A DNA stretch of 64,000 nt, from assembly GCF_001424345.1 (NCBI RefSeq), contig NZ_LMPF01000020.1:199883-263882 (forward strand). The letters are read 5' to 3'. Position numbers and translations under genes: made by a program. Under the pieces are notes generated by a model. The model did not search any database and was not told the DNA's origin. It saw only the letters and a program-made list of their open reading frames with translations. How positions within the stretch are numbered: position 1 is the stretch's first letter; each line of letters opens with the position of its first letter. Below, piece after piece: positions 54,510 through 64,000 of this stretch. This DNA is from Burkholderia sp. Leaf177 (GTDB taxonomy: Bacteria; Pseudomonadota; Gammaproteobacteria; Burkholderiales; Burkholderiaceae).

Positions 54510-55235
54510 TTGAACGCGCCCGAAACCCTTGATCCCGCGTCCAACGCGACCACGATGCAGTACGCGCCGCATGGCGGAAGACTCATCGACGACGCCGAAC
54601 AGATTTCCCGCAAGCAGCGCTCGCGCCGCGCCACATTTATCAAATGGCTGCGCAAAGTCCACGGATGGGTTGGGCTATGGGGCGCGGTGCTTGGGCTTTT
54701 ATTCGGCTCGACTGGCTTTCTGCTAAATCATCGCGCTGGACCGTTGAGAATATCGAGCGGTGAACCCCAAGTCTCGCAGATGCAGTTGGCGCTGCCCGCC
54801 CAAGGCCTCAAGTCGCCGATGGAACTCGGCAAATGGCTCAAGAAAGAGCTCAAGATTGAAGGCAATCTCGGCCGGGCGAAACGCGAACCGGCGCACGCGG
54901 TTGGCTGGGGCGATCAGAAAACCATGCAACCTGAACAATGGACCGTGGCGGTGTCATCGCCGGGCGGATCTGTGATGGCGGAATATTGGGTGGGCAACGG
55001 GTTTGTATCGGTGAAGAAAAGCGAGAACAGCTTTCTTTCGACCATGAGCAACCTGCATAAAGGCGTGGGTTTGAGCGTGGGCTGGGTACTGCTGATCGAT
55101 ACGCTCGCGGGCAGCATCATCTTGTTATCGCTGACCGGCGTGCTGTTGTGGACCGAGTTGAACAAGCGCAAGACCGTGGGCGCGGTGATTGTGGGCGCCT
55201 CGATTGTCGCTATGGTCTGGATGGGATTGATGTAA
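54510..55235 (+). CDS. PepSY-associated membrane protein
   Basis: A 241-residue protein with a cytoplasmic basic N-terminus (ISRKQRSRRATFIKWLRKVHGW), a membrane segment VGLWGAVLGLLFGSTGFLLN and a HRAGPLRISS motif. Then comes a periplasmic stretch and two helices at the end (VLLIDTLAGSIILLSLTGVLLW, TVGAVIVGASIVAMVWMGLM). It matches the PepSY-TM-like family, often found with TonB siderophore receptors. The start is TTG 54510, seven bases after GGAG. A Fur box upstream and the convergent PepSY gene suggest an iron-limitation role. Confidence 0.8.
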   Translation: MNAPETLDPASNATTMQYAPHGGRLIDDAEQISRKQRSRRATFIKWLRKVHGWVGLWGAVLGLLFGSTGFLLNHRAGPLRISSGEPQVSQMQLALPAQGLKSPMELGKWLKKELKIEGNLGRAKREPAHAVGWGDQKTMQPEQWTVAVSSPGGSVMAEYWVGNGFVSVKKSENSFLSTMSNLHKGVGLSVGWVLLIDTLAGSIILLSLTGVLLWTELNKRKTVGAVIVGASIVAMVWMGLM

Positions 55236-55256
55236 TCGCAGTTGCTTTGATTCGAT

Positions 55257-55286
55257 AAAAACCCCGCCTTCGTGCGGGGTTTTTTG
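55257..55286. terminator. Intrinsic terminator, bidirectional
   Basis: AAAACCCCGC/GCGGGGTTTT hairpin between the two convergent PepSY-type genes, with an A-run and a T-run. Confidence 0.9.
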
Positions 55287-56408
55287 TCAGGCAGGCCGAG
55301 CTTTGTTTTTGTTGCCGCGTGAAAGCCACAGATACAAGCCGCTTCCCAACACGATGATCGTCAGTACATCGAACGCTGCCCAGAATATCTTCAACGGCAT
55401 GCCGCCAAAATCGCCGAAATGCAGCGGTTGCGAGCCCAGCAACAACTTCAGATACCACGGCAATTCGCGCGAATCCGTGAGCGCGCCAGTTTCCGCATCG
55501 ATAAGAACCGGGCGCAGCATGCGTGTCGTCAAAATGCCATCGCCGCGCATGAACACCGTGTAGTGATGCGGACTGCTGAAGCGCGTGCCGGGGAATGCCA
55601 CAAACGACGGGATCATTGAAGGCGCTGTGTTGCGCGCGGTTTGTATCGCTTTATCGATGGACGCTGTCGCCACGACCGGCGGCTTGCCTTGATATGGCGC
55701 AAGCATTTGCGCGAGCTGGTCGTTGCGCCAGGCGTCGAGCAGCAGATCGGCAAGCGTGTTGATGGAACCCGTTGCGCCGACCAGCAGCGCCCAGATCAAC
55801 GTCAGCATGCCAAGCGCGTTGTGACCATCGAGCCAAGCGATGCGCCGCGATTTGTTCATACGCACGCGGCCCAAGCCGAATTTCTTCCAGAACGGCAGAT
55901 AGACCACCACGCCCGAGACGATCGCCGCGACGAAACTGACGCCCATCGCGCCGAGGAACAGCTTGCCGGGCAAACCCGCGAACATATCGACGTGCAGTTT
56001 CAGCAGCACGAACTTCAGTGATCCCTTGCCCGGCGGCGCGCCTAGCGCCTGAGCCGTGCGACCGTCGATGGTCGTGCTTTGCGTATCGTCGGGCGGGGTA
56101 TCGGCGCGCGGCGCGGTGACGATGATCGGCAGCATGGGTTCATCGGGCTCCCAGATCATGTATTGCGGCACGTGGCCGGGGTTTTTCGTCAGCGCGGATT
56201 TCAGGACGGCGTCGTAACTTGCGCGCGCGTTGGCCTCGCTTGCCGGGAGCTCGGGTGCTTCGATGGCATCGCCCAGAAGCACATCGAGCTCATGGCCGAA
56301 GACCAGCGGCAAGCCGGTGAGGCACAGCAAGAGCATGAAGGCCGTGCACACGATGCTCGTCCATTTGTGAACAAGCGACCAGGTGCGGAGGGATTGGGGG
56401 GTGAGCAT
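55287..56408 (-). CDS. PepSY-domain transmembrane iron-uptake-type protein
   Basis: A 373-residue PepSY_TM protein. N-terminal helix LVHKWTSIVCTAFMLLLCLTG; membrane helices at LFLGAMGVSFVAAIVSGVVVY and WLDGHNALGMLTLIWALLV; last helix AAFDVLTIIVLGSGLYLWLS. Conserved histidines (HKW, KLHVDMF, DGHNALG, QPLHFGDFGG) match the haem or iron-reductase-like pattern of siderophore-linked members such as FoxB or PiuB. It converges on the smaller PepSY-type gene and has its own Fur-box-like site upstream, so both are probably expressed on iron starvation. No siderophore receptor is beside it. Confidence 0.85.
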   Translation of the reverse strand: MLTPQSLRTWSLVHKWTSIVCTAFMLLLCLTGLPLVFGHELDVLLGDAIEAPELPASEANARASYDAVLKSALTKNPGHVPQYMIWEPDEPMLPIIVTAPRADTPPDDTQSTTIDGRTAQALGAPPGKGSLKFVLLKLHVDMFAGLPGKLFLGAMGVSFVAAIVSGVVVYLPFWKKFGLGRVRMNKSRRIAWLDGHNALGMLTLIWALLVGATGSINTLADLLLDAWRNDQLAQMLAPYQGKPPVVATASIDKAIQTARNTAPSMIPSFVAFPGTRFSSPHHYTVFMRGDGILTTRMLRPVLIDAETGALTDSRELPWYLKLLLGSQPLHFGDFGGMPLKIFWAAFDVLTIIVLGSGLYLWLSRGNKNKARPA

Positions 56409-56480
56409 GAGGCGGATTACGGTCGGTTCTTTGTTGGGGTTCGGGTGGGTAGGGGCGTTTGGATCGCTCGTTACGGCCGT

Positions 56481-56499
56481 TTAAATGAGAATGATTATT
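56481..56499. promoter_or_regulatory. Candidate Fur box
   Basis: By hand alignment, 13 of 19 bases match the Fur consensus, centred on AATGAGAATGATTATT. It is 73 bases before the minus-strand PepSY gene start, the proper place for an iron-dependent operator. Confidence 0.6.
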
Positions 56500-56851
56500 A
56501 TATACATCTCTATGGTGTCCTTGCGATTCGCCTGCCTGGTTGGTAGCAGAATCACTGAGGTAACATCTTTCCGATCTACGGGGCGGATCTGCGATGTGGA
56601 GGCGCAGCAGGAACGTGAGTTAATGCCTTGCGGCCTACCGAAGATGTCGATTAAGACGGCAAGTGCGAACCGGTAGCGACCGGCTTTCTGTAGGTAGGTT
56701 CGCGCAACCACTTAGCAGCTTGATCTGTAACGTTTTTCAAGCGGAGGATTGCAACATGGCATTTTCTGGCGGTGCGAATGGATTGGTACTTGGTAGGTTC
56801 GCGGAAGACGCCAGATTTTTTGTTTTGGAACAGTGGGTTGAATGGGATGGT
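56500..56851 (+). promoter_or_regulatory. Probable CRISPR leader region
   Basis: No protein gene of normal size lies here. The last part runs directly into repeat 1, and the first nine repeats are identical while those at the far end decay, so the leader with the promoter for pre-crRNA must lie on this side. A T-rich stretch with ATTTTTTGTTTTGG lies about 40 bases before repeat 1. I cannot fix an exact promoter. A short open frame with a GGAGG site (56756) crosses into the array. Confidence 0.5.
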
Positions 56852-56917
56852 GTCGCGCCCTCACGGGCGCGAGGATTGAAACTGCTTAGAAAGCTGTTTG
56901 ATGATTCCGGTGTGTAG
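56756..56917 (+). CDS. Short open frame running from the leader into the array
   Basis: A 53-codon frame starting MAFSGGANGLVLGRFAEDA, with GGAGG eight bases before the ATG. It reads through repeat 1 (giving VAPSRARGLK) and ends near the end of spacer 1. The ribosome site is as good as that of real genes, but reading through a repeat and a spacer would change with each new spacer. It may be only a chance frame or a leader peptide. Listed with low confidence so it is not lost. Confidence 0.25.
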   Translation: MAFSGGANGLVLGRFAEDARFFVLEQWVEWDGVAPSRARGLKLLRKLFDDSGV

Positions 56918-57863
56918 TCGCGCCCTCACGGGCGCGAGGATTGAAACGGCGTCACTGACCTTGTGATTGCCTACAAGGTAGGTCGCGCCCTCACGGGCGC
57001 GAGGATTGAAACCAGCGCCTTGCGCCTGGCAGATGGCGACAACTTGTCGCGCCCTCACGGGCGCGAGGATTGAAACCCGTGGCTAGTCGTCCACGTCGTA
57101 GCCTGCATCGCGGTCGCGCCCTCACGGGCGCGAGGATTGAAACGCAATTCAACGCTATGGGCGGACGATCCGAAGCAGGTCGCGCCCTCACGGGCGCGAG
57201 GATTGAAACAATGAAATGCTGGGGCTGGTCGCGCGTGCCGATCGCGGTCGCGCCCTCACGGGCGCGAGGATTGAAACTTGAGATAAAACAAATACGTAAA
57301 TACCGGCTCTGCGTCGCGCCCTCACGGGCGCGAGGATTGAAACATGCAACTGTGCCACTTGGCACGGGATGAAAATGTCGCGCCCTCACGGGCGCGAGGA
57401 TTGAAACGAGGTCGAGGCGATGCGCATCAAGTCGCTGGGTGTCGCGCCCTCACGGGCGCGGGGATTGAAACCCTGAGCGCTACATCATTGGCGACGACGC
57501 GGCTCGTCGCGCCCTCACGGGCGCGGCGATTGAAACTATTTCGACCAGCTTTTGAGCGCCAAATACGGCCCGTCGCGCCCTCACGGGCGTGGGGATTGAA
57601 AATACATCGATGGGATTGAGTTTTTCAAAGGTGAGACGTCGCGCCCTCACGGGCGGGGATTGAAACGTGCAGGTCGCGACAAATAAACTGATGCAGACTG
57701 TGTCGCGCCCTCACGGGCGAGTGGATTGAAACCAAGATCAAGCGGTCCGCGTAGAGGTAGCCGGAATGTCGCGCCCTCACGGGCGCGTGGGTTGGCACGT
57801 AGGTCGTACTAAGTATCGGAACGCGGTTGACAGTCGCGCTGCCACGGGCGCGTGGGTTGAAAC
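56852..57863 (+). CRISPR. Type I-C CRISPR array, 16 repeats and 15 spacers
   Basis: Repeats of 31 bp begin GTCGCGCCCTCACGGGCGCG and end in ATTGAAAC, the 3' end typical of type I-C; the arms CGCGCCC and GGGCGCG form the stem. Repeat starts are 56852, 56917, 56982, 57046, 57113, 57179, 57247, 57313, 57377, 57441, 57506, 57572, 57638, 57702, 57768 and 57833. Spacers are 33-37 bp. Repeats 1-9 are identical; repeat 10 on carry substitutions, repeat 13 lacks two bases, and repeats 15-16 are most degenerate. The leader is thus at the left and the oldest end faces cas3, 270 bp away. Confidence 0.98.
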
Positions 57864-58132
57864 ATGCGCATCTAAGGCGTTGCGGTGTACCGCAATCAAT
57901 CGCACTCTCACAAACTCGTAAGCCCAAAACCCACCCAAACTAAGCACCCATTCCAGCCGCGATCGGCCCCATCTCTTAAACAAGTCAAATTATTACCTTT
58001 CCAAATCAAATTCTAAGATGGCACCGATATTAAGCTCTTCTAATTGCAGGCTGCATTTCCACAAAGCGACGACCTAAGCTACGCGCTTCTAAGAATGAGA
58101 ACGCCCGCCCACAATCCCCCAAGGCGGCGCCC

Positions 58133-60355
58133 GTGACACGAGTTTTCCACGCACACTCCACGTCGAACCCTGACGAGACCGACTGGCAAACGCTTCCGGA
58201 TCATCTCAACGCAGTGGGAAAACTCGCGGGTCAATCGGCGCGACATTTTGGCGCCACCGTGCTCGCGGAAACGGCTGGAAAGTTGCACGATCTCGGCAAA
58301 TACACTGACGCATATCAACAGCGCATCCGAGGCGGCCGTCGCGTGGACCACGCCACATGGGGCGCGCGAATCGCGTGCGAGAAATACGGCGCGCCAGGCA
58401 GGATGATGGCCTACGGTATTGCGGGCCATCACGCGGGATTGGCAAACGGCCGCGCCCCTGGAGCACGAACCTCGCTCGACGACCGGTTAGCCGCCGACCT
58501 TCCCCCGCTGTTCAACGATTACCTGAAAGATCTTACGTTGCCTCCTACGGCGAATGAGATGCGGCCAACTGCATGGCGGGAAAACAAGGAACGTACGCAA
58601 TTCCAGCGTTTCTTCCTGACGCGAATGATCTTCTCGTGCGTGGTCGACAGTGATTATCTCGACACCGACCGCTTCTATTCCAGAATCGAAAACCGGCCGT
58701 TCGACCGAGACATTCAAAGGCCGACGCTTGTCGAATTGCGCGCCAGACTGAATGCATATCTAAGCGCGCTGGAAGTCAGGAATCCCATCGACACAACCCG
58801 TGCCCAAATCCTCACGCACGCCCGATCCCACGCGAACGATCGCATCGGCATGTTTTCGCTGACGGTTCCAACGGGCGGCGGCAAGACGCTGACATCGCTG
58901 GCATTCGCGCTCGATCACGCCATTGCGCACGGCCTTGATCGCGTGATCTTCGTGATTCCGTTCACGAGCATCGTTGAGCAGAATGCCGCCGTCTTCAGGA
59001 AAGCCTTCGGCGATCTCGGCGACGCCGCCGTGCTCGAACATCACAGCGCCTTCGTTCCCGATCCTCGCAATCAAGCCGAAGCTGCGGCGAAATTGCGCGT
59101 CGTCATGGACAACTGGGACGCGCCGGTGATCGTGACTACATCGGTGCAATTTTTTGAGAGCTTGTATTCGTCGAAGCCATCGCAAAGCCGGAAGCTGCAC
59201 AACATTGCGGGCAGCGTAGTCATTCTTGACGAAGCCCAGGCGCTCCCGCTCAATCTGTTGCTCCCGTGTGTCGCCGTGCTGGATGAACTTGCACTCAACT
59301 ACAAGACGAGCATTGTGCTTTGCACCGCGACGCAACCCGCACTCAACGCGCCCAAATTTGCAGGCGGTTTCAAGGACGTGATCGAACTCGCGCCCGATCC
59401 CGAAGCGCTGTTTGAAACCCTGGCGCGCGTCACGATCGTATCGGCGGGCACGCTTGATGACAACGCATTGACTCAGCGCATGCGTGACCACGACCAAGTG
59501 CTTGCCATCGTTAACAACCGGCGGCATGCGCAAGCACTTTATTCATCGATAACAAACGAGAAAGGCGCCCGTCACCTAAGCACGCTGATGTACCCGAAGC
59601 ATCGCACTCGCGTCCTCAACGAAGTCCGCAAGATGTTGGAAAACAATGAGCCTTGCCGGCTCGTATCGACGCCGTTGATTGAAGCCGGCGTCGATATCGA
59701 CTTCCCATATGTGATGCGCGCGGAAGCCGGGCTGGATTCTATTGCTCAAGCCGCCGGTCGTTGCAACAGAAGCGGAAAACGGCCGCGGGCGGAAAGCATC
59801 GTGGAAATTTTTGCGACTGAAAATAGCGACTGGGCGCCGCCGAAAGCAATTCAACCTTTAGCCGATAAAGCCCGCGAGATATTGCGTACCTGTGAGGTGA
59901 ATCCCCTTTCAATCGCCGCGATCAACGCGTATTTCAGCGCCCTCTATTGGCAGCTCGGCGCGGACAAACTCGACAAACATAACTTGCTTGAAATGATCGA
60001 GGCAGATGGAATCGAGATGTTTAAATTCGACCTTATAGGCCAGCTCTTCCAGATGATCAACAGCGTGCAAATGCCTGTGATCATTCCCGCCGACGCTCAA
60101 TGCAAGGCGTTGTTGCAAGACCTCGAAGACACCGACAAATGCAGTGGCATTGCTCGAAAGCTCCAGCCGTATCTAATCCAGATTCCGCATAAAGCCTACA
60201 ACGCACTTGCCGATAGCGGCGCCATTCAACCCGTCGCCAAGCACAAATACGACAACCAGTTCATGCAACTGATCGCCATGGATTTATACAGCGACCATTT
60301 TGGCCTGAAGCTTGATGGCTCGTTGCTACTCGATCCAGAAAGCCTCATTCAATAA
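58133..60355 (+). CDS. cas3: Type I-C CRISPR helicase-nuclease Cas3
   Basis: A 740-residue Cas3 with the HD nuclease at the front: His24, His52-Asp53 in KLHDLGKY, and HHAG further on. The SF2 helicase follows: Walker A in LTVPTGGGKTLTS (about 247-253), DEAQ box in VILDEAQALP (about 364-371), motif III CTATQP and motif VI in AQAAGRCNRSGK (about 538-548). Cas3 is recruited by Cascade to unwind and degrade target DNA. The start is GTG 58133. It begins 270 bp after the last repeat and 85 bp before cas5c, whose start has a separate strong ribosome site. Confidence 0.97.
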   Translation: MTRVFHAHSTSNPDETDWQTLPDHLNAVGKLAGQSARHFGATVLAETAGKLHDLGKYTDAYQQRIRGGRRVDHATWGARIACEKYGAPGRMMAYGIAGHHAGLANGRAPGARTSLDDRLAADLPPLFNDYLKDLTLPPTANEMRPTAWRENKERTQFQRFFLTRMIFSCVVDSDYLDTDRFYSRIENRPFDRDIQRPTLVELRARLNAYLSALEVRNPIDTTRAQILTHARSHANDRIGMFSLTVPTGGGKTLTSLAFALDHAIAHGLDRVIFVIPFTSIVEQNAAVFRKAFGDLGDAAVLEHHSAFVPDPRNQAEAAAKLRVVMDNWDAPVIVTTSVQFFESLYSSKPSQSRKLHNIAGSVVILDEAQALPLNLLLPCVAVLDELALNYKTSIVLCTATQPALNAPKFAGGFKDVIELAPDPEALFETLARVTIVSAGTLDDNALTQRMRDHDQVLAIVNNRRHAQALYSSITNEKGARHLSTLMYPKHRTRVLNEVRKMLENNEPCRLVSTPLIEAGVDIDFPYVMRAEAGLDSIAQAAGRCNRSGKRPRAESIVEIFATENSDWAPPKAIQPLADKAREILRTCEVNPLSIAAINAYFSALYWQLGADKLDKHNLLEMIEADGIEMFKFDLIGQLFQMINSVQMPVIIPADAQCKALLQDLEDTDKCSGIARKLQPYLIQIPHKAYNALADSGAIQPVAKHKYDNQFMQLIAMDLYSDHFGLKLDGSLLLDPESLIQ

Positions 60356-60385
60356 TCAGGTTTGCAACTGGTCTGCTCCATCTAA

Positions 60386-62918
<2,533 letters not shown>

Positions 62919-62922
<4 letters not shown>

Positions 62923-63794
62923 CAATCCTCGCAAATCGCTACGAATTTGTGTATCTGTTTGACGTAACCAATGGCAATCCTAATGGCGATCCGGACAACG
63001 GTAATCAGCCTCGCATAGATCCGGAGACCAATCTCGGGATCGTTACCGATGTTTGCCTGAAACGGAAGATACGCAATTATGTGGCACTGGAGAAAGATGG
63101 TGAAGCGCGACATGCCATTTATATGCAAGAAAAAGCCATTCTCAATTTGCAGCACAAACTCGCTTATCAGGCCGTTGGCATTGAACCCGACAAGAAGCTC
63201 CCGAAGGACTCGAAGAAGGCAGACGAACTTACTCAGTGGATGTGCAACAACTTCTTTGATATTCGCGCGTTCGGCGCTGTGATGACAACCGGAGTCAACT
63301 GCGGCCAGGTTCGTGGACCGGTCCAGCTTGCATTCGCTACATCGATTGACCCGATCTTGCAAATGGAACTTTCGATCACCCGTATGGCCGTCACCACAGA
63401 AGCCGATTCCGAAAAGCAAAAAGACAACCGCACCATGGGTCGCAAACATATCCTCCCTTATGGCTTGTATCGGGCGCACGGGTTTATATCGGCGAAACTT
63501 GCGGAGCGTACCGGATTCACCGAGGACGATCTCGAACTCGTGTGGCGTTCGTTGACGAATATGTTCGAGCACGACCGCTCGGCCGCGCGCGGCGAGATGA
63601 CGGCTCGCAGGCTAATTGTCTTCAAACACGAAAGCGCATTGGGTAACGCGCCGGCGCATAAGCTTTTTGAAGCGGTCACAGTTAAGAGAAAGGAAAAAGG
63701 TAAAGAACTTCCGGCGCGCAAATTCGTCGACTACGATGTATTGATCGATAAAGCGCAGATTGCAGACGGCGTCGAAGTCATCGATCGAATCTGA
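62919..63794 (+). CDS. cas7c: Cas7c (Csd2), backbone subunit of type I-C Cascade
   Basis: A 291-residue RAMP backbone protein, which polymerises along the crRNA spacer. Recognisable are [27 protein letters not shown] (core [13 protein letters not shown]) at the N-terminus, [28 protein letters not shown] and [16 protein letters not shown]. It overlaps cas8c by ATGA and cas4 starts four bases after its stop. Confidence 0.97.
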
Positions 63795-63798
63795 CGCA

Positions 63799-64000
63799 AT
63801 GGCAAGTGCGCCCTTCTCCGATGAAACCATAGCGCTTTCCGCGCTCCAGCATTATCTGTTTTGCCCCCGGCAATGCGCACTTATCCACGTTGAACAGATA
63901 TGGAGCGAGAACGTCTATACCGCCGAGGGGCGCGTGCTGCACGAACAAGCCGATTTGCCCCGCGCGGAAAGCCGCCGTGGTGTGCGAACCGTTACCGCGA
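63799..64000 (+). CDS. cas4: Cas4 exonuclease, partial (runs off the window)
   Basis: The first 67 codons of a Cas4 protein: ALSALQHYLFCPRQCALIHVEQ gives the first iron-sulfur cysteine region (YLFCPRQCAL), followed by NVYTAEGRVLHEQADLP. In type I-C, Cas4 acts with Cas1 and Cas2 in trimming and orienting new spacers by PAM. The ATG 63799 follows the cas7c stop. The rest, with the catalytic RecB-like motifs, lies beyond the window. Confidence 0.93.
   Translation, partial: MASAPFSDETIALSALQHYLFCPRQCALIHVEQIWSENVYTAEGRVLHEQADLPRAESRRGVRTVTA

Noticed and set aside
56991-57389. Open frames on both strands across the CRISPR array
   Set aside because: They repeat the same short peptide from the repeat unit and vary with spacers; they are not proteins.
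57864-58132. Further repeats or a crRNA-like regulator between the array and cas3
   Set aside because: No additional full or half repeat could be found; only AT-richer sequence, presumably holding the cas3 promoter.

Overview
The window is about 64 kb of GC-rich, gene-dense chromosome from a betaproteobacterium of the Burkholderiaceae, most like Paraburkholderia, Caballeronia or Burkholderia. This is inferred from the families present (Burkholderia-type porin, short H-NS/BprA-type protein, YraN beginning Met-Cys-His-Ala, fused 1189-residue indolepyruvate ferredoxin oxidoreductase, bioA-F-D-B order), from ATGA-coupled genes and from the codon bias. I could not search databases, so names rest on motif and family recognition.

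Layout. 1-886: non-coding, with a large inverted repeat and a diverged direct repeat. 887-6129: a methylglutaconyl-CoA hydratase-like gene, then the biotin operon bioA-bioF-bioD-bioB, closed by a hairpin terminator. 6195-6750: MazF-type toxin with a DUF3018-type antitoxin and a palindromic operator. 6794-8508: orphan sulfate-binding protein and a small serine hydrolase. 8723-12637: a rightward run of GhrA-like reductase, HMG-CoA lyase, YbaK-like deacylase, a DUF1289-MaoC fusion and a metallo-beta-lactamase fold protein. 12828-18724: haloacetate dehalogenase-like hydrolase, nitronate monooxygenase with a palindromic operator, porin, a small exported protein and a bile acid/sodium symporter family carrier preceded by three palindromes. 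19046-21470: an overlapping trio of unusual acyl-CoA dehydrogenase-like protein, PIG-L deacetylase and NodS-like methyltransferase. 21672-24930: overlapping LacI regulator, AGE-type sugar epimerase and PfkB kinase. 25019-33433: two small hypotheticals, GST, indolepyruvate ferredoxin oxidoreductase, EAL protein and Na+/H+ antiporter.

33675-38383 holds a two-gene small-protein module, tRNA-Ala(CGC), and an envelope and ribosome block matching E. coli yraL-yraN-diaA-dolP (here rsmI, yraN, a SIS protein and a BON lipoprotein, plus cytochrome c and RlpA). 39058-54326 is mixed metabolism, transport and regulation: metallo-hydrolase, exonuclease, Lrp, CDF exporter, H-NS, two MFS carriers, LivK-type binding protein, dienelactone hydrolase, amidase, CFA synthase with DUF1295, and SrkA kinase. 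54400-56502 holds two convergent PepSY-type membrane genes, each behind a Fur-box-like site.

56852-64000 is a type I-C CRISPR-Cas locus. A 16-repeat, 15-spacer array has its leader on the far side and its degenerate end facing cas3. It is followed by cas3, cas5c, cas8c (with a strong internal start for the small subunit Cas11c), cas7c and the beginning of cas4. The locus runs off the window, so cas1, cas2 and any second array are not visible. The cas genes are coupled by ATGA overlaps and would together supply Cascade, the Cas3 effector and adaptation functions.
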